From positions 2,666,001 to 2,730,000 of the forward strand of contig OW818686.1 of the NCBI GenBank assembly GCA_942493305.1: a stretch of 64,000 bases of DNA, read 5' to 3'. A program made the position numbers and the translations under genes. This DNA is from UBA7672 sp030824255. Lineage in GTDB: Bacteria; Pseudomonadota; Alphaproteobacteria; Caulobacterales; Hyphomonadaceae. Shown here piece after piece: positions 16,240 to 23,882 of this stretch (position 1 is the stretch's first letter; every line of letters starts with the position of its first letter). The notes under the pieces are model-generated. The model ran no database searches. It was not told the origin of the DNA and saw nothing but the letters and a program-made list of their open reading frames with translations.

Positions 16240-17664
16240 GTGCGCAGCTTCGGGTCAGACTCGAAGGGATCGATGATGTTGTGGGCCGCGGGGCTCATGA
16301 CCATCGCAGCTTTTATTGTCGGCGGCATCGTCGACTACATGTCGCTGTCGAATCAGAAGCATCAGTTGCAGGGCGTGGCAGATCGCGCCGCGATCGCCGC
16401 TGCGCAGGAACTTGTCGTCTTCAAGGGTACTGATGGCCGCGTCACCGCTGTCGCCGAAAGCTTTGTCAGCGCCAATTACATGCAGACCGCGCAACAGACC
16501 TCGGCTCGCATTGTCGAGAAAGGCAAGGCCGTCGAAGTGACTGTGCGTGCTGCGCCTCGCACCTATTTCCCCGGTCCCATCGCGCAGAACACAAAATCGG
16601 TGACAGTGCAGGCCACCGCCGAGATCTCCGGCGGCGGCTATGTCTGCATGGTTGGCCTGTCGACCAGCGAACCGTCCACGCTCGAAATGCACGACAAGGC
16701 GCGCGTCACCGCAGAGAAATGCGCGATATATTCGAACTCGCGCTCTCCATCCTCACTGCGCCTCGCGAACTCCGCGCGCGTGAAGGCTGATCTCGTTTGC
16801 GTTGCAGGCGGCGTCTCCGGCGCCACGTCCGCCGTATCGCCCAATGCACCCATCGAAGACTGCCCGCCGCTGACAGATCCCTTGCGCGACAGGCCTGAGC
16901 CGAATGTCGGCCTGCTGACGTGCAACAACATCCTCGGCTCGGGAAGCATCCTCGGCTCGGATCTTCTCGGCAAGGATGGCAAACTGCTGAGCCTGCAGGA
17001 GTTGCTGGGGAAGGGCGGCCTCATCGGCGGCATTCTGAGCGGCGAAGCGCTGAAGAAGAAAAACCTGCTCGCAGACATTGTTGGCGGCGATCTCGTCGGC
17101 AATCTCGCGCCAGGTATTCTCGTGACGGGCAAGACAACGCTCGAACCCGGCGTCTATTGTGGCGGCATCAACATCATCGGCGGCGACGTCACGCTGAAGC
17201 CTGGAACCTACATCCTGAACAATGGCGGCCTCGTCGTCGCCAATGGCGGCAAGCTGGTGGGCCAGAATGTCGGCTTCTATCTAACCGGCGCCCTTGGTCT
17301 CTCCACGATTCAGTTCGCGCCGACCACAACAATCTCGCTGACCGCGCCGAAGTCGGGAGATATGGCGGGAATGATGTTCTTCGAGGACCGTGACGTGCTC
17401 TTCAAATTCCCTCACATCATCGCCAGCAATGATGCGCGCAACCTGGTCGGCACGATCTATCTTCCAGGTAACACGCTGGAGATCAACTCCACCAAGCCGC
17501 TCGCGGACAAGTCGGACTACACCGTCATCATAGCGCGCAAGTTCGACATGAAGGACGGTCCCGAGCTTGTTCTCAATACCGACTACGAGCACAGCGCAAT
17601 TCCAGTTCCCGACGGTGTTGGAAACAAGTCGCGCCCCGTCGTGCGCCTCGCAAAAGGCGGCTGA
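16240..17664 (+). CDS. TadG-like (Tad-domain) membrane-anchored protein, copy 1
   Basis: This 474-residue protein has an N-terminal TadE/G-like segment: SKGSMMLWAAGLMTIAAFIV followed by GGIVDYMSLSNQKHQLQGVADRAAIAAAQEL. The rest is extracytoplasmic, with cysteine pairs and a Gly-rich beta-repeat-like region. It contains a Gly/Leu-rich insertion at about residues 225-290, with an 18-base tandem repeat, that is missing from the paralogue at 53764. GTG at 16240 is preferred because GGAG ends five bases before it; TTG at 16237 is too close. No other tad/flp pilus genes are nearby. A role in envelope or pilus assembly is suggested by the family only. Confidence 0.75.
   Translation: MRSFGSDSKGSMMLWAAGLMTIAAFIVGGIVDYMSLSNQKHQLQGVADRAAIAAAQELVVFKGTDGRVTAVAESFVSANYMQTAQQTSARIVEKGKAVEVTVRAAPRTYFPGPIAQNTKSVTVQATAEISGGGYVCMVGLSTSEPSTLEMHDKARVTAEKCAIYSNSRSPSSLRLANSARVKADLVCVAGGVSGATSAVSPNAPIEDCPPLTDPLRDRPEPNVGLLTCNNILGSGSILGSDLLGKDGKLLSLQELLGKGGLIGGILSGEALKKKNLLADIVGGDLVGNLAPGILVTGKTTLEPGVYCGGINIIGGDVTLKPGTYILNNGGLVVANGGKLVGQNVGFYLTGALGLSTIQFAPTTTISLTAPKSGDMAGMMFFEDRDVLFKFPHIIASNDARNLVGTIYLPGNTLEINSTKPLADKSDYTVIIARKFDMKDGPELVLNTDYEHSAIPVPDGVGNKSRPVVRLAKGG
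16929..16960 (+). repeat. Tandem 14-base repeats spaced 18 bases, inside TadG-like gene
   Basis: CATCCTCGGCTCGG occurs at 16929-16942 and again at 16947-16960, an 18-base period that encodes ILGSGS then ILGSDL. It keeps the reading frame and lies in the segment that the second TadG-like paralogue lacks. It probably records a small in-frame duplication. Confidence 0.8.
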
Positions 17665-17739
17665 CATGACGGACCATCTTCACGCCCTTTCGTATCTGGC
17701 CGGCGCTGCGCCGCCTTCTGCCGTTTCGGTGAGCCACGC

Positions 17740-18939
17740 ATGAGCTATGCCCAGGCCTTCCTCGTTGATGACGATCCAGTCTTCCGCGCGCTCACGGAAG
17801 ACCTGCTTCTCGATGCGGGCGTCGCGAACGTCGCCATGGCCGAAGACGGTCTCGATGCGCTGGCCCAGCTCGATGGCGGCCTCAAGCCGGACCTTATCGT
17901 GTGCGACCTAAACATGCCCGCCCATGATGGCGTCAGCCTTATCCGCTCGCTGTCGGATCGCAAATTCGCTGGCAAGGTGGTGATCGTCTCCGGCGAAGAC
18001 GCGTCCGTCATCGAGGCCGTCGCCAAGCTCGCAAAGATGCAGGGCCTCGACATCATCGGCTCGATCCGCAAGCCGATCACGCTTGAAGCCTTGAAAGATG
18101 TGCTCGCACGGACGGCGCCCGCCAGGCGTGCTCCCGTCGCGAGCTTCGCTCTGGCCGAGCCAGCCGTGCTTGACGCCGCCATTGATCGCGGCAATCTCAT
18201 CCCATTCTTTCAGGCAAAGGTGTGCATGCGCACCTGCCAGATCGTCGGCGCGGAGGCGCTCGCCCGCATCGTCATCACGCATGACCAGTACGCCAATCCC
18301 GTCCCCTATATCGAACTGGCCGAACGCACCGACCGCATTGACGAACTTACCCTCTCGCTGACGCGCGCCATCGCCCGCCATGTGAAGGACTACACCGTCA
18401 ACGGCGAGCGTATGCCCGTCGCCATCAACATCTCACCCAACTCGCTGCGCCGCCGCGAATTCCCGGACCAGCTCGCGCAGATCGTGCAGGAAGGCGGCCT
18501 GTCTTGCTCGCAGGTGACGCTTGAAGTCACCGAGACGCGCCTGATGGAATATGGGCCCGACGTGCTCGAGACGATGGCGCGCATGCGCATCAAGGGCTTC
18601 GGGCTCTCGGTAGACGATTTCGGCACCGGCGCATCGAACATTGATCGCCTGCACATGTTCCCGTTCACCGAGCTGAAGATCGACCAGACCTTCACCCGCC
18701 ATGTCTTCACGGACTCCTTCGCCCGTGCCGCAGTGGAAAGCAGCGTCCGCCTTGCGAAGGAACTGAACCTCAAGATCGTCGCCGAAGGCATCGAGACGCC
18801 GGAGTTGTGGCGTTTCCTCGCCGATCTCGGCGTCGACGAAGGGCAGGGATATCTGATGGCCTATCCGCTCGCGCCGCAGGATTTTGCCTCGCTGCTCTGG
18901 CGCGGCATTCCTGTCGTCGGCGCATTGCTCCGCGCCTGA
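17740..18939 (+). CDS. Response regulator with EAL domain (c-di-GMP phosphodiesterase)
   Basis: This 399-residue protein has a receiver domain at about 5-122 (DDDPVF acidic pocket, phospho-acceptor Asp56 in VCDLNMP, Lys111). An EAL domain covers about 145-390. The catalytic set looks complete: EAL at 172-174, INIS with the metal-binding Asn, LEVTET, VDDFGTG, ELKIDQTF, VAEGIET and GQGYLMAYPL. It should hydrolyse c-di-GMP to pGpG under control of phosphorylation. It follows the TadG-like gene after 75 bases on the same strand and may be cotranscribed with it. The neighbouring hybrid kinase with its Hpt is a candidate phosphate donor, by position only. Confidence 0.92.
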   Translation: MSYAQAFLVDDDPVFRALTEDLLLDAGVANVAMAEDGLDALAQLDGGLKPDLIVCDLNMPAHDGVSLIRSLSDRKFAGKVVIVSGEDASVIEAVAKLAKMQGLDIIGSIRKPITLEALKDVLARTAPARRAPVASFALAEPAVLDAAIDRGNLIPFFQAKVCMRTCQIVGAEALARIVITHDQYANPVPYIELAERTDRIDELTLSLTRAIARHVKDYTVNGERMPVAINISPNSLRRREFPDQLAQIVQEGGLSCSQVTLEVTETRLMEYGPDVLETMARMRIKGFGLSVDDFGTGASNIDRLHMFPFTELKIDQTFTRHVFTDSFARAAVESSVRLAKELNLKIVAEGIETPELWRFLADLGVDEGQGYLMAYPLAPQDFASLLWRGIPVVGALLRA

Positions 18940-18946
18940 CCTCAGC

Positions 18947-19651
18947 TCACCGTCCGGGGCGATCTTCCGGCAGCGGCTCCGGCGGCTCTGCCCTATCCGC
19001 GCCCAGCTGCTTCGCGATCAACGCCTCGCGCATCATGCGCAGTGTCCAGAGAACATTCTCGCTCACGCGCGGGCTCGGATAGGTGAAGGTGTTGATCGCC
19101 AGCGCCCGCGTCGTCATCGCCACCGTGCCGATCAGCCCCAGCACCTCGCGCGTCGGCGTCAGCCCGGCCTCACGCCCGATGCGGCTGACCATCTTCACAT
19201 AGTCCTCCGAGATCGCGCTCATCATGGGCGTAACCACGTCGCGGATCTCCGGGTCGCTACGGGAGCCGATGCGAATTTCGTTCAGCGCCATGCCCTCGGG
19301 CATCCGCTGTGTCACCAGCGAGAAATCCATGATGGCGCGGAAGCGCGGCAGGCCCGCAGGAAATTTCTCCATCTCCTCGGCGCGTATCTGGTTTAGCTTC
19401 TCGTGCGCGTGTTCCACCAGGGCGACAATCAGCGCCTGGCGCGTCGGGAAGTGGTGCATCATCGCGCCCCGGCTCACGCCGGCCGCATCCGCCACCTTGA
19501 TGTTCGTCACGGCGCCGTAGCCGCCCGTTTCCAGGCACTGGATGGTCGCCTCGAGGATCTGCTTCCGCGTCGTTGCCGAGCGGTCCACATTCTTGCGCCG
19601 CTCGGGTCTGGACGAGGGCTCCTTGCCCGACAGAATTCGCGTCGTATCCAT
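18947..19651 (-). CDS. TetR-family regulator
   Basis: This 234-residue protein has a TetR helix-turn-helix at about residues 28-75 (ILEATIQCLETGGYGAVTNI, then VSRGAMMHHFPTRQALI). The start at 19651 is chosen because AGGAGG lies six bases upstream; the ATG just before it is too close. The C-terminal ligand domain is unassigned. It is divergent from the serine hydrolase gene at 19791, whose promoter region it shares, so regulation of that gene is plausible. It converges with the REC-EAL gene with only seven bases between stops. Confidence 0.9.
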   Translation of the reverse strand: MDTTRILSGKEPSSRPERRKNVDRSATTRKQILEATIQCLETGGYGAVTNIKVADAAGVSRGAMMHHFPTRQALIVALVEHAHEKLNQIRAEEMEKFPAGLPRFRAIMDFSLVTQRMPEGMALNEIRIGSRSDPEIRDVVTPMMSAISEDYVKMVSRIGREAGLTPTREVLGLIGTVAMTTRALAINTFTYPSPRVSENVLWTLRMMREALIAKQLGADRAEPPEPLPEDRPGR

Positions 19652-19790
19652 CATGCCCCTCCTTTCTGCCATCTATGCAGACTGGAAACCCATATTCCGC
19701 AAGCCGAGCCCCCGGAGCAAGCTCCCGGACGCAACAGTTCCCACCTTTGCTCAGTCGCGCTACATCTCCCCGCACAATCAGGAGAGTCTT

Positions 19791-21014
19791 ATGGCGAAGT
19801 TTGAGCAGGTTGATCCGGCCGAAGCCGGTCTGAACGCCGAACGGCTCGCGCGTATCCCCGGATACTTCAAACCCTATATCGACAGGCAGAAGCTTCCCGG
19901 CATGGCGACCCTGATCGCGCGCGGCGGGCAGGTGGCGCACCTGTCCTTCCAGGGCGCCACTGAAATGGGTGGTGCAACACCCATCGACGAACACACGATC
20001 TACCGCATCTATTCGATGACCAAGCCGGTCACATCGGTCGCCGCCATGATGCTGTTCGAGGACGGCCTCCTGCGCCTTGACCACGAGGTCTTCCGCTATA
20101 TCCCCGAATTCCAGGACACGATGGTCCTCGCCGACGACGGCAAGCTGGTGAAGCCCGCGCGCGCCATGACGGTGCGCGACCTATTCCTCCACACCTCCGG
20201 CCTCAGCTATTCCTTCCTGATGCAGGGCGCGGTGGACAAGTTCTACCGCGACAACAAGCTGGACTACTCCACCTGGAACGGAGACCTGAAATCCTTCTGC
20301 GAAGCCCTCGCGAAAGCGCCGCTCGCCTTCTCGCCCGGCGACCGCTGGAACTATTCCAACTCCACCGACGTTCTCGGCCGCGTTGTCGAGGTCGCATCCG
20401 GCATGAGCCTCGATGAGTTCTTCCAGAAGCGCATCTTCGGCCCGCTCGGCATGGACGATACCGGCTTCCATGTTCCCGAAGAGAACATCGACCGCCTCAT
20501 GGCGTGCTACCGCCGCAACCCGCTCGATGGCGTCATCTCGCTCGCCGACCCGGCGGGCAGTGCATCGACCTACGCGAAAAAGCCCAATGTCTTCTCGGGC
20601 GGCGGCGGTCTTGTCTCTACAATCGGCGACTATCTGAAGTTCTGCCTGATGCTGTCCAATGGCGGCGAATACAACGGCGCCCGCATCCTCTCGCCCAAGA
20701 CACTCGAATTCATGACCAACAACCACCTGCCCAACGGCAAGACGCTGAAGGACATGGGCGACAAGACCTTCTCGGAATCCCGCATGGATGGCTCCGGCTT
20801 CGGGCTAGGCTGGGCCGTCACAACCGACGTTGTCGCCACCATGCAACCTGGCTCTCCCGGCACCTATTCCTGGGGCGGCATGGCCTCAACCTTCTTCTGG
20901 ATCGACCCGACCGAGGATCTCATCGCCATCCAGATGACTCAGTTAGCCCCCTCCTCCGCCTACCCCATCCGCCCCCAACTCCAGCAACTCGTCTACGCCG
21001 CGATCGACCAGTAG
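19791..21014 (+). CDS. Serine hydrolase of the beta-lactamase/EstB family
   Basis: This 407-residue protein has no signal peptide. It carries the SxxK motif in IYSMTKPVTSVAAMMLFEDG (catalytic Ser and Lys), YSN in WNYSNSTDVLGRVVEVASG, and a C-terminal WGGMASTFFWIDP in place of the KTG box. This is the pattern of class C-like beta-lactamase-family esterases. Such enzymes are often cytoplasmic esterases or transesterases rather than antibiotic-resistance enzymes. CAGGAG upstream supports the start at 19791. It is divergent from a TetR gene and converges with kynureninase. The substrate is unknown. Confidence 0.9.
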   Translation: MAKFEQVDPAEAGLNAERLARIPGYFKPYIDRQKLPGMATLIARGGQVAHLSFQGATEMGGATPIDEHTIYRIYSMTKPVTSVAAMMLFEDGLLRLDHEVFRYIPEFQDTMVLADDGKLVKPARAMTVRDLFLHTSGLSYSFLMQGAVDKFYRDNKLDYSTWNGDLKSFCEALAKAPLAFSPGDRWNYSNSTDVLGRVVEVASGMSLDEFFQKRIFGPLGMDDTGFHVPEENIDRLMACYRRNPLDGVISLADPAGSASTYAKKPNVFSGGGGLVSTIGDYLKFCLMLSNGGEYNGARILSPKTLEFMTNNHLPNGKTLKDMGDKTFSESRMDGSGFGLGWAVTTDVVATMQPGSPGTYSWGGMASTFFWIDPTEDLIAIQMTQLAPSSAYPIRPQLQQLVYAAIDQ

Positions 21015-21027
21015 TCCGCTAGCGTGT

Positions 21028-21054
21028 CCCCTCGGCTGCGAAGCAGACGAGGGG
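21028..21054. terminator. Hairpin between convergent hydrolase and kynU genes
   Basis: CCCCTCG (21028-21034) pairs with CGAGGGG (21048-21054), and CTGC/GCAG extends the stem inward around a GAA loop. It sits between two convergent stop codons, where a bidirectional terminator is expected. There is no T-run on either side, so it may stop transcription poorly. Confidence 0.45.
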
Positions 21055-21058
21055 GGGC

Positions 21059-22291
21059 TCACGTCACCTTCGCCCGCGCATGAAACTCCGGCCTGTCCCA
21101 GGCTCGCGTCTCGACGATGTCGGCAAGCTGATCCATCGCGTCCCACACATCGACAAAACGCACATACAGTGGCGCCACGCCAAACCGCATCGCATCTGGC
21201 GCGCGGAAATCGGGAATGATGCCGCGGGCGATCAGCGCCTGCACAATCGCATACCCCTGCTCATGCCGCAGGCTCACATGCCCGCCACGCATCGACGCCG
21301 CGCGCGGCGAAATCGCCTCCAGCCCAATTCCCTCCGCCCGCGCAATCACCAGGTCGCCCAACGCGCGCGCCTTGGCGCACACATCGCGCAGAGCCAGCCC
21401 CTCGAATGCATCAAGCGCGGCATCCAGCGCCGACAGCGACAGCACGCCCGGCGTCCCAGCCGCAAACCGCGCCACGCCATCCTTTGGCGCGTAGCCCGGC
21501 GTGAACGCGAACGGATCGGCATGCCCAAACCATCCCGAAATCGGCGACGCCATCCGCCGCGCCAGCTCCGCCTCCGCATAGACAAACGACGGCGCGCCCG
21601 GCCCGCCATTCAGGAATTTGTACGTACATCCGCTCGCCAGCCGCGCGCCGCTGTTGGCGAGATTCAGCTCCAGTACGCCTGTGGCATGGCTAAGGTCCCA
21701 CACGATCACGCCGCCGCTCGTGTGCGCCATCGCTTCAGCCTCCGCGACATCCATCACATGCGACGTGCGATAGTTCACGATGCTGCGGATCAGGATGCCG
21801 CCTGTCTCCATCAGAGCCTCCAGCCCGCGATCCTCTTCCACGCGCATCAATCGCGCGCCCGAAATCCCGGCCAGCCCCTCGGCGACATACTGATCCGTCG
21901 GAAACTCGCTCGCCTCGACAATTAGAGTGCGCGACCGCGCGACCGGCAGCGCCGCCGCCGCCAGCTTGAACAGGTTCACGGAAACGCTGTCCGTGACGAT
22001 CACGGCGTCGGCGTCCACGCTGATCAGCCGCGCCAGCTTTGCGCCCACCGTGTGGGGCAGGTCGATCCATCCCGCCGTATTCCAGGACCGGATCAGTCCT
22101 TCCGCCCATTCCCGCTTCGCCGCCTGTTCCACCCGCGCCAAGGCGCCATGCGTCGCCGGCCCCAGAGAATGCCCGTCGAGATAGATAATGCCCTCAGGTA
22201 GCGCGAAGCGTTCCCGCGCCGCGCGCAGGGGATTTTCCGCATCGAGCGCTGCGCACGCGTCACGGGAATGGGGCAGGGTGTATCCGGTCAT
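21059..22291 (-). CDS. kynU: Kynureninase
   Basis: This 410-residue PLP enzyme of fold type I matches kynureninase along its length: IIYLDGHSLGP near the N-terminus, VIVWDLSHATG with cofactor Asp199, and GCTYKFLNGGPGAPSF with Schiff-base Lys225. A C-terminal FRAPDAMRFGVAPLYVRFVDV follows. It cleaves kynurenine or 3-hydroxykynurenine to anthranilate or 3-hydroxyanthranilate and alanine in tryptophan breakdown. No tryptophan dioxygenase gene is in the window. The divergent alpha/beta-hydrolase gene resembles kynurenine formamidases, which would supply its substrate. Confidence 0.93.
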   Translation of the reverse strand: MTGYTLPHSRDACAALDAENPLRAARERFALPEGIIYLDGHSLGPATHGALARVEQAAKREWAEGLIRSWNTAGWIDLPHTVGAKLARLISVDADAVIVTDSVSVNLFKLAAAALPVARSRTLIVEASEFPTDQYVAEGLAGISGARLMRVEEDRGLEALMETGGILIRSIVNYRTSHVMDVAEAEAMAHTSGGVIVWDLSHATGVLELNLANSGARLASGCTYKFLNGGPGAPSFVYAEAELARRMASPISGWFGHADPFAFTPGYAPKDGVARFAAGTPGVLSLSALDAALDAFEGLALRDVCAKARALGDLVIARAEGIGLEAISPRAASMRGGHVSLRHEQGYAIVQALIARGIIPDFRAPDAMRFGVAPLYVRFVDVWDAMDQLADIVETRAWDRPEFHARAKVT

Positions 22292-22354
22292 GCGCTATCT
22301 GCGCCGGTGACAGCAATGCTTGCAATGGCGCGATCCGCCTGCAACTGAATTGGC

Positions 22355-23293
22355 ATGCACAGACTTGCCTCGATCCTTTTTCTCGCCGTCGCCGCCTGTT
22401 CCGGCGCGGAGCCGGATGCTCCCGTAACGCCGGTATCTGAGCGTGCCATTCCCAACGCTCCCGCTGTCCTGATGACGTGGGGCGATCTCACGGGGCGCGA
22501 ACAGCCATCGCCAACCCACGCGATCGCCTGGGGAGAGGGTGCAACCGACATCGCGGATCTCTGGCTGCCGGAAGGCGCCGGCCCGCATCCCGTCGTGCTG
22601 ATGATCCATGGCGGCTGCTGGCAGAAAGAAGTCGCCGACCGCACGCTGATGAACTGGGCTGCCGAAGACCTGCGCCAACGCGGGCTCGCCGTCTGGAACA
22701 TCGAATATCGCCGGGTCGATGAAGATGGCGGCGGCTATCCCGGCACGTTCACCGATGTAGCCCGCGCCGCCGATGCGCTGCGCGGCCAGGCGGCAACCTA
22801 CGATCTTGATCTCAGGCGTGTCGCCGCCTTCGGCCATTCCGCCGGCGGCCACCTCGCGCTCTGGCTCGCAGGCCGTCCGAACCTTCCCGCCAACAGCCCG
22901 ACGCGTATCGGCGAGCCGCTCAAGCTCGTCGGCGTCGTCAACTCCGGCGGCCTTGCCGATCTCGCCGCCGCGCGAGATGTGACGCCGCGCTCCTGCCTGT
23001 CGGATATCTACGAAAAGCTGGTCGGCCAGTTCGGCCCGTCACGCGCCAACGTGCTGTCCGACACGTCTCCCGCCGAACTTCTGCCTCTGCGCACGCGCCA
23101 GCTCAGCGTCAACGGCCATCGCGACCGCATCGCGCCGCCCGTGCTCGGCGAAGGCTGGACCCGCAAGGCCCGCGCCGCAGGCGACACCGCCTCCGTCGAG
23201 ATCGTCATGGATACCGGCCACGTCGAACTCGTCGCCCCCGGCACAAAAGCCTGGGACCTCGAAGCCGAGGCTCTGCTGCAAATGCTTCGCTAG
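22355..23293 (+). CDS. Alpha/beta-hydrolase lipoprotein, kynurenine-formamidase-like
   Basis: This 312-residue protein has a lipoprotein signal, with probable lipidated Cys15 after LFLAVAA. It is an alpha/beta-hydrolase with oxyanion motif HGGCW (85-89), close to the HGGYW/HGGAW of arylformamidases. The nucleophile elbow is GHSAGGHLALW (Ser162), and probable acid and base lie in NGHRDRIAPP and DTGHVEL. It is divergent from kynU with 63 bases between them, which suggests N-formylkynurenine hydrolysis. However, known formamidases are cytosolic and this one looks exported. A general exported esterase is the alternative. Confidence 0.8.
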   Translation: MHRLASILFLAVAACSGAEPDAPVTPVSERAIPNAPAVLMTWGDLTGREQPSPTHAIAWGEGATDIADLWLPEGAGPHPVVLMIHGGCWQKEVADRTLMNWAAEDLRQRGLAVWNIEYRRVDEDGGGYPGTFTDVARAADALRGQAATYDLDLRRVAAFGHSAGGHLALWLAGRPNLPANSPTRIGEPLKLVGVVNSGGLADLAAARDVTPRSCLSDIYEKLVGQFGPSRANVLSDTSPAELLPLRTRQLSVNGHRDRIAPPVLGEGWTRKARAAGDTASVEIVMDTGHVELVAPGTKAWDLEAEALLQMLR

Positions 23294-23297
23294 GTGA

Positions 23298-23699
23298 TTA
23301 CTGCTTGTCGCCCGTCATGCGGACAATGACTTCCACGGAGCGCACCTTCGCGCCGTTCGGCGCTTCCGGCAGGCCTTCGACGCGGATCGAATGACCGGGA
23401 ATGTCGTGCAAAACGCCATTCTCTTCGAAGAAGAGGTGGTGGTGCTCGGACACGTTGGTGTCGAAATAAGTACGGTCGGTATCGAGCGTGATGCGCTTCA
23501 TCAGCCCTGCCGAAACGAACTGGTTCAGCGTGTTGTAGACCGTCGCCAGCGATACGCGGATGCCGCTCTCGCGCGCCAGTATCGAAACGTCGTCTGCCGT
23601 TACATGACGGTCGCAACCGTCGAACAAAAGCCCGCCGATGGCGATCCGTTTCGGGGTCGCGCGCAGGCCAGCAGATTGCAGTCGGGACTCTATCTTCAT
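23298..23699 (-). CDS. irr: Fur-family regulator, Irr-like
   Basis: This 133-residue protein has a Fur-type winged helix (TADDVSILARESGIRVSLATVYNTLNQFVSAGL). Its RTYFDTNVSEHHHLFFEENG segment matches the His-rich, haem-responsive region of the alphaproteobacterial iron response regulator Irr. Irr represses or activates iron and haem genes according to haem status. A perfect inverted repeat of the ICE type (CTAGAA-TGG-TTCTAG) lies eight bases upstream of the start, which points to autoregulation. A PerR-like peroxide sensor is the main alternative, but the HHH motif favours Irr. Confidence 0.82.
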   Translation of the reverse strand: MKIESRLQSAGLRATPKRIAIGGLLFDGCDRHVTADDVSILARESGIRVSLATVYNTLNQFVSAGLMKRITLDTDRTYFDTNVSEHHHLFFEENGVLHDIPGHSIRVEGLPEAPNGAKVRSVEVIVRMTGDKQ

Positions 23700-23706
23700 G
23701 ACGCGC

Positions 23707-23721
23707 CTAGAATGGTTCTAG
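23707..23721. promoter_or_regulatory. ICE-type inverted repeat upstream of irr
   Basis: CTAGAA (23707-23712), spacer TGG, TTCTAG (23716-23721): a perfect 6-3-6 inverted repeat. It matches the core AGAA-N3-TTCT of the rhizobial iron-control element to which Irr binds. It lies between irr and the start region of the downstream plus-strand gene. Autoregulation of irr is the simplest reading. Confidence 0.65.
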
Positions 23722-23882
23722 TTTGCCCTAAAAGCAAGGTCCGCCTTGTCACAGGCAAAATCCCGCAAAATCAAACCTCTGATGCCCTGTGGCATCAAGC
23801 TGCCGTGACCGCCCGCCCCGGACCTTGCGTCAGCCCTTAACGCAACCGATAGCTGACAAAAATACCCCGGGAGAGAACCACA

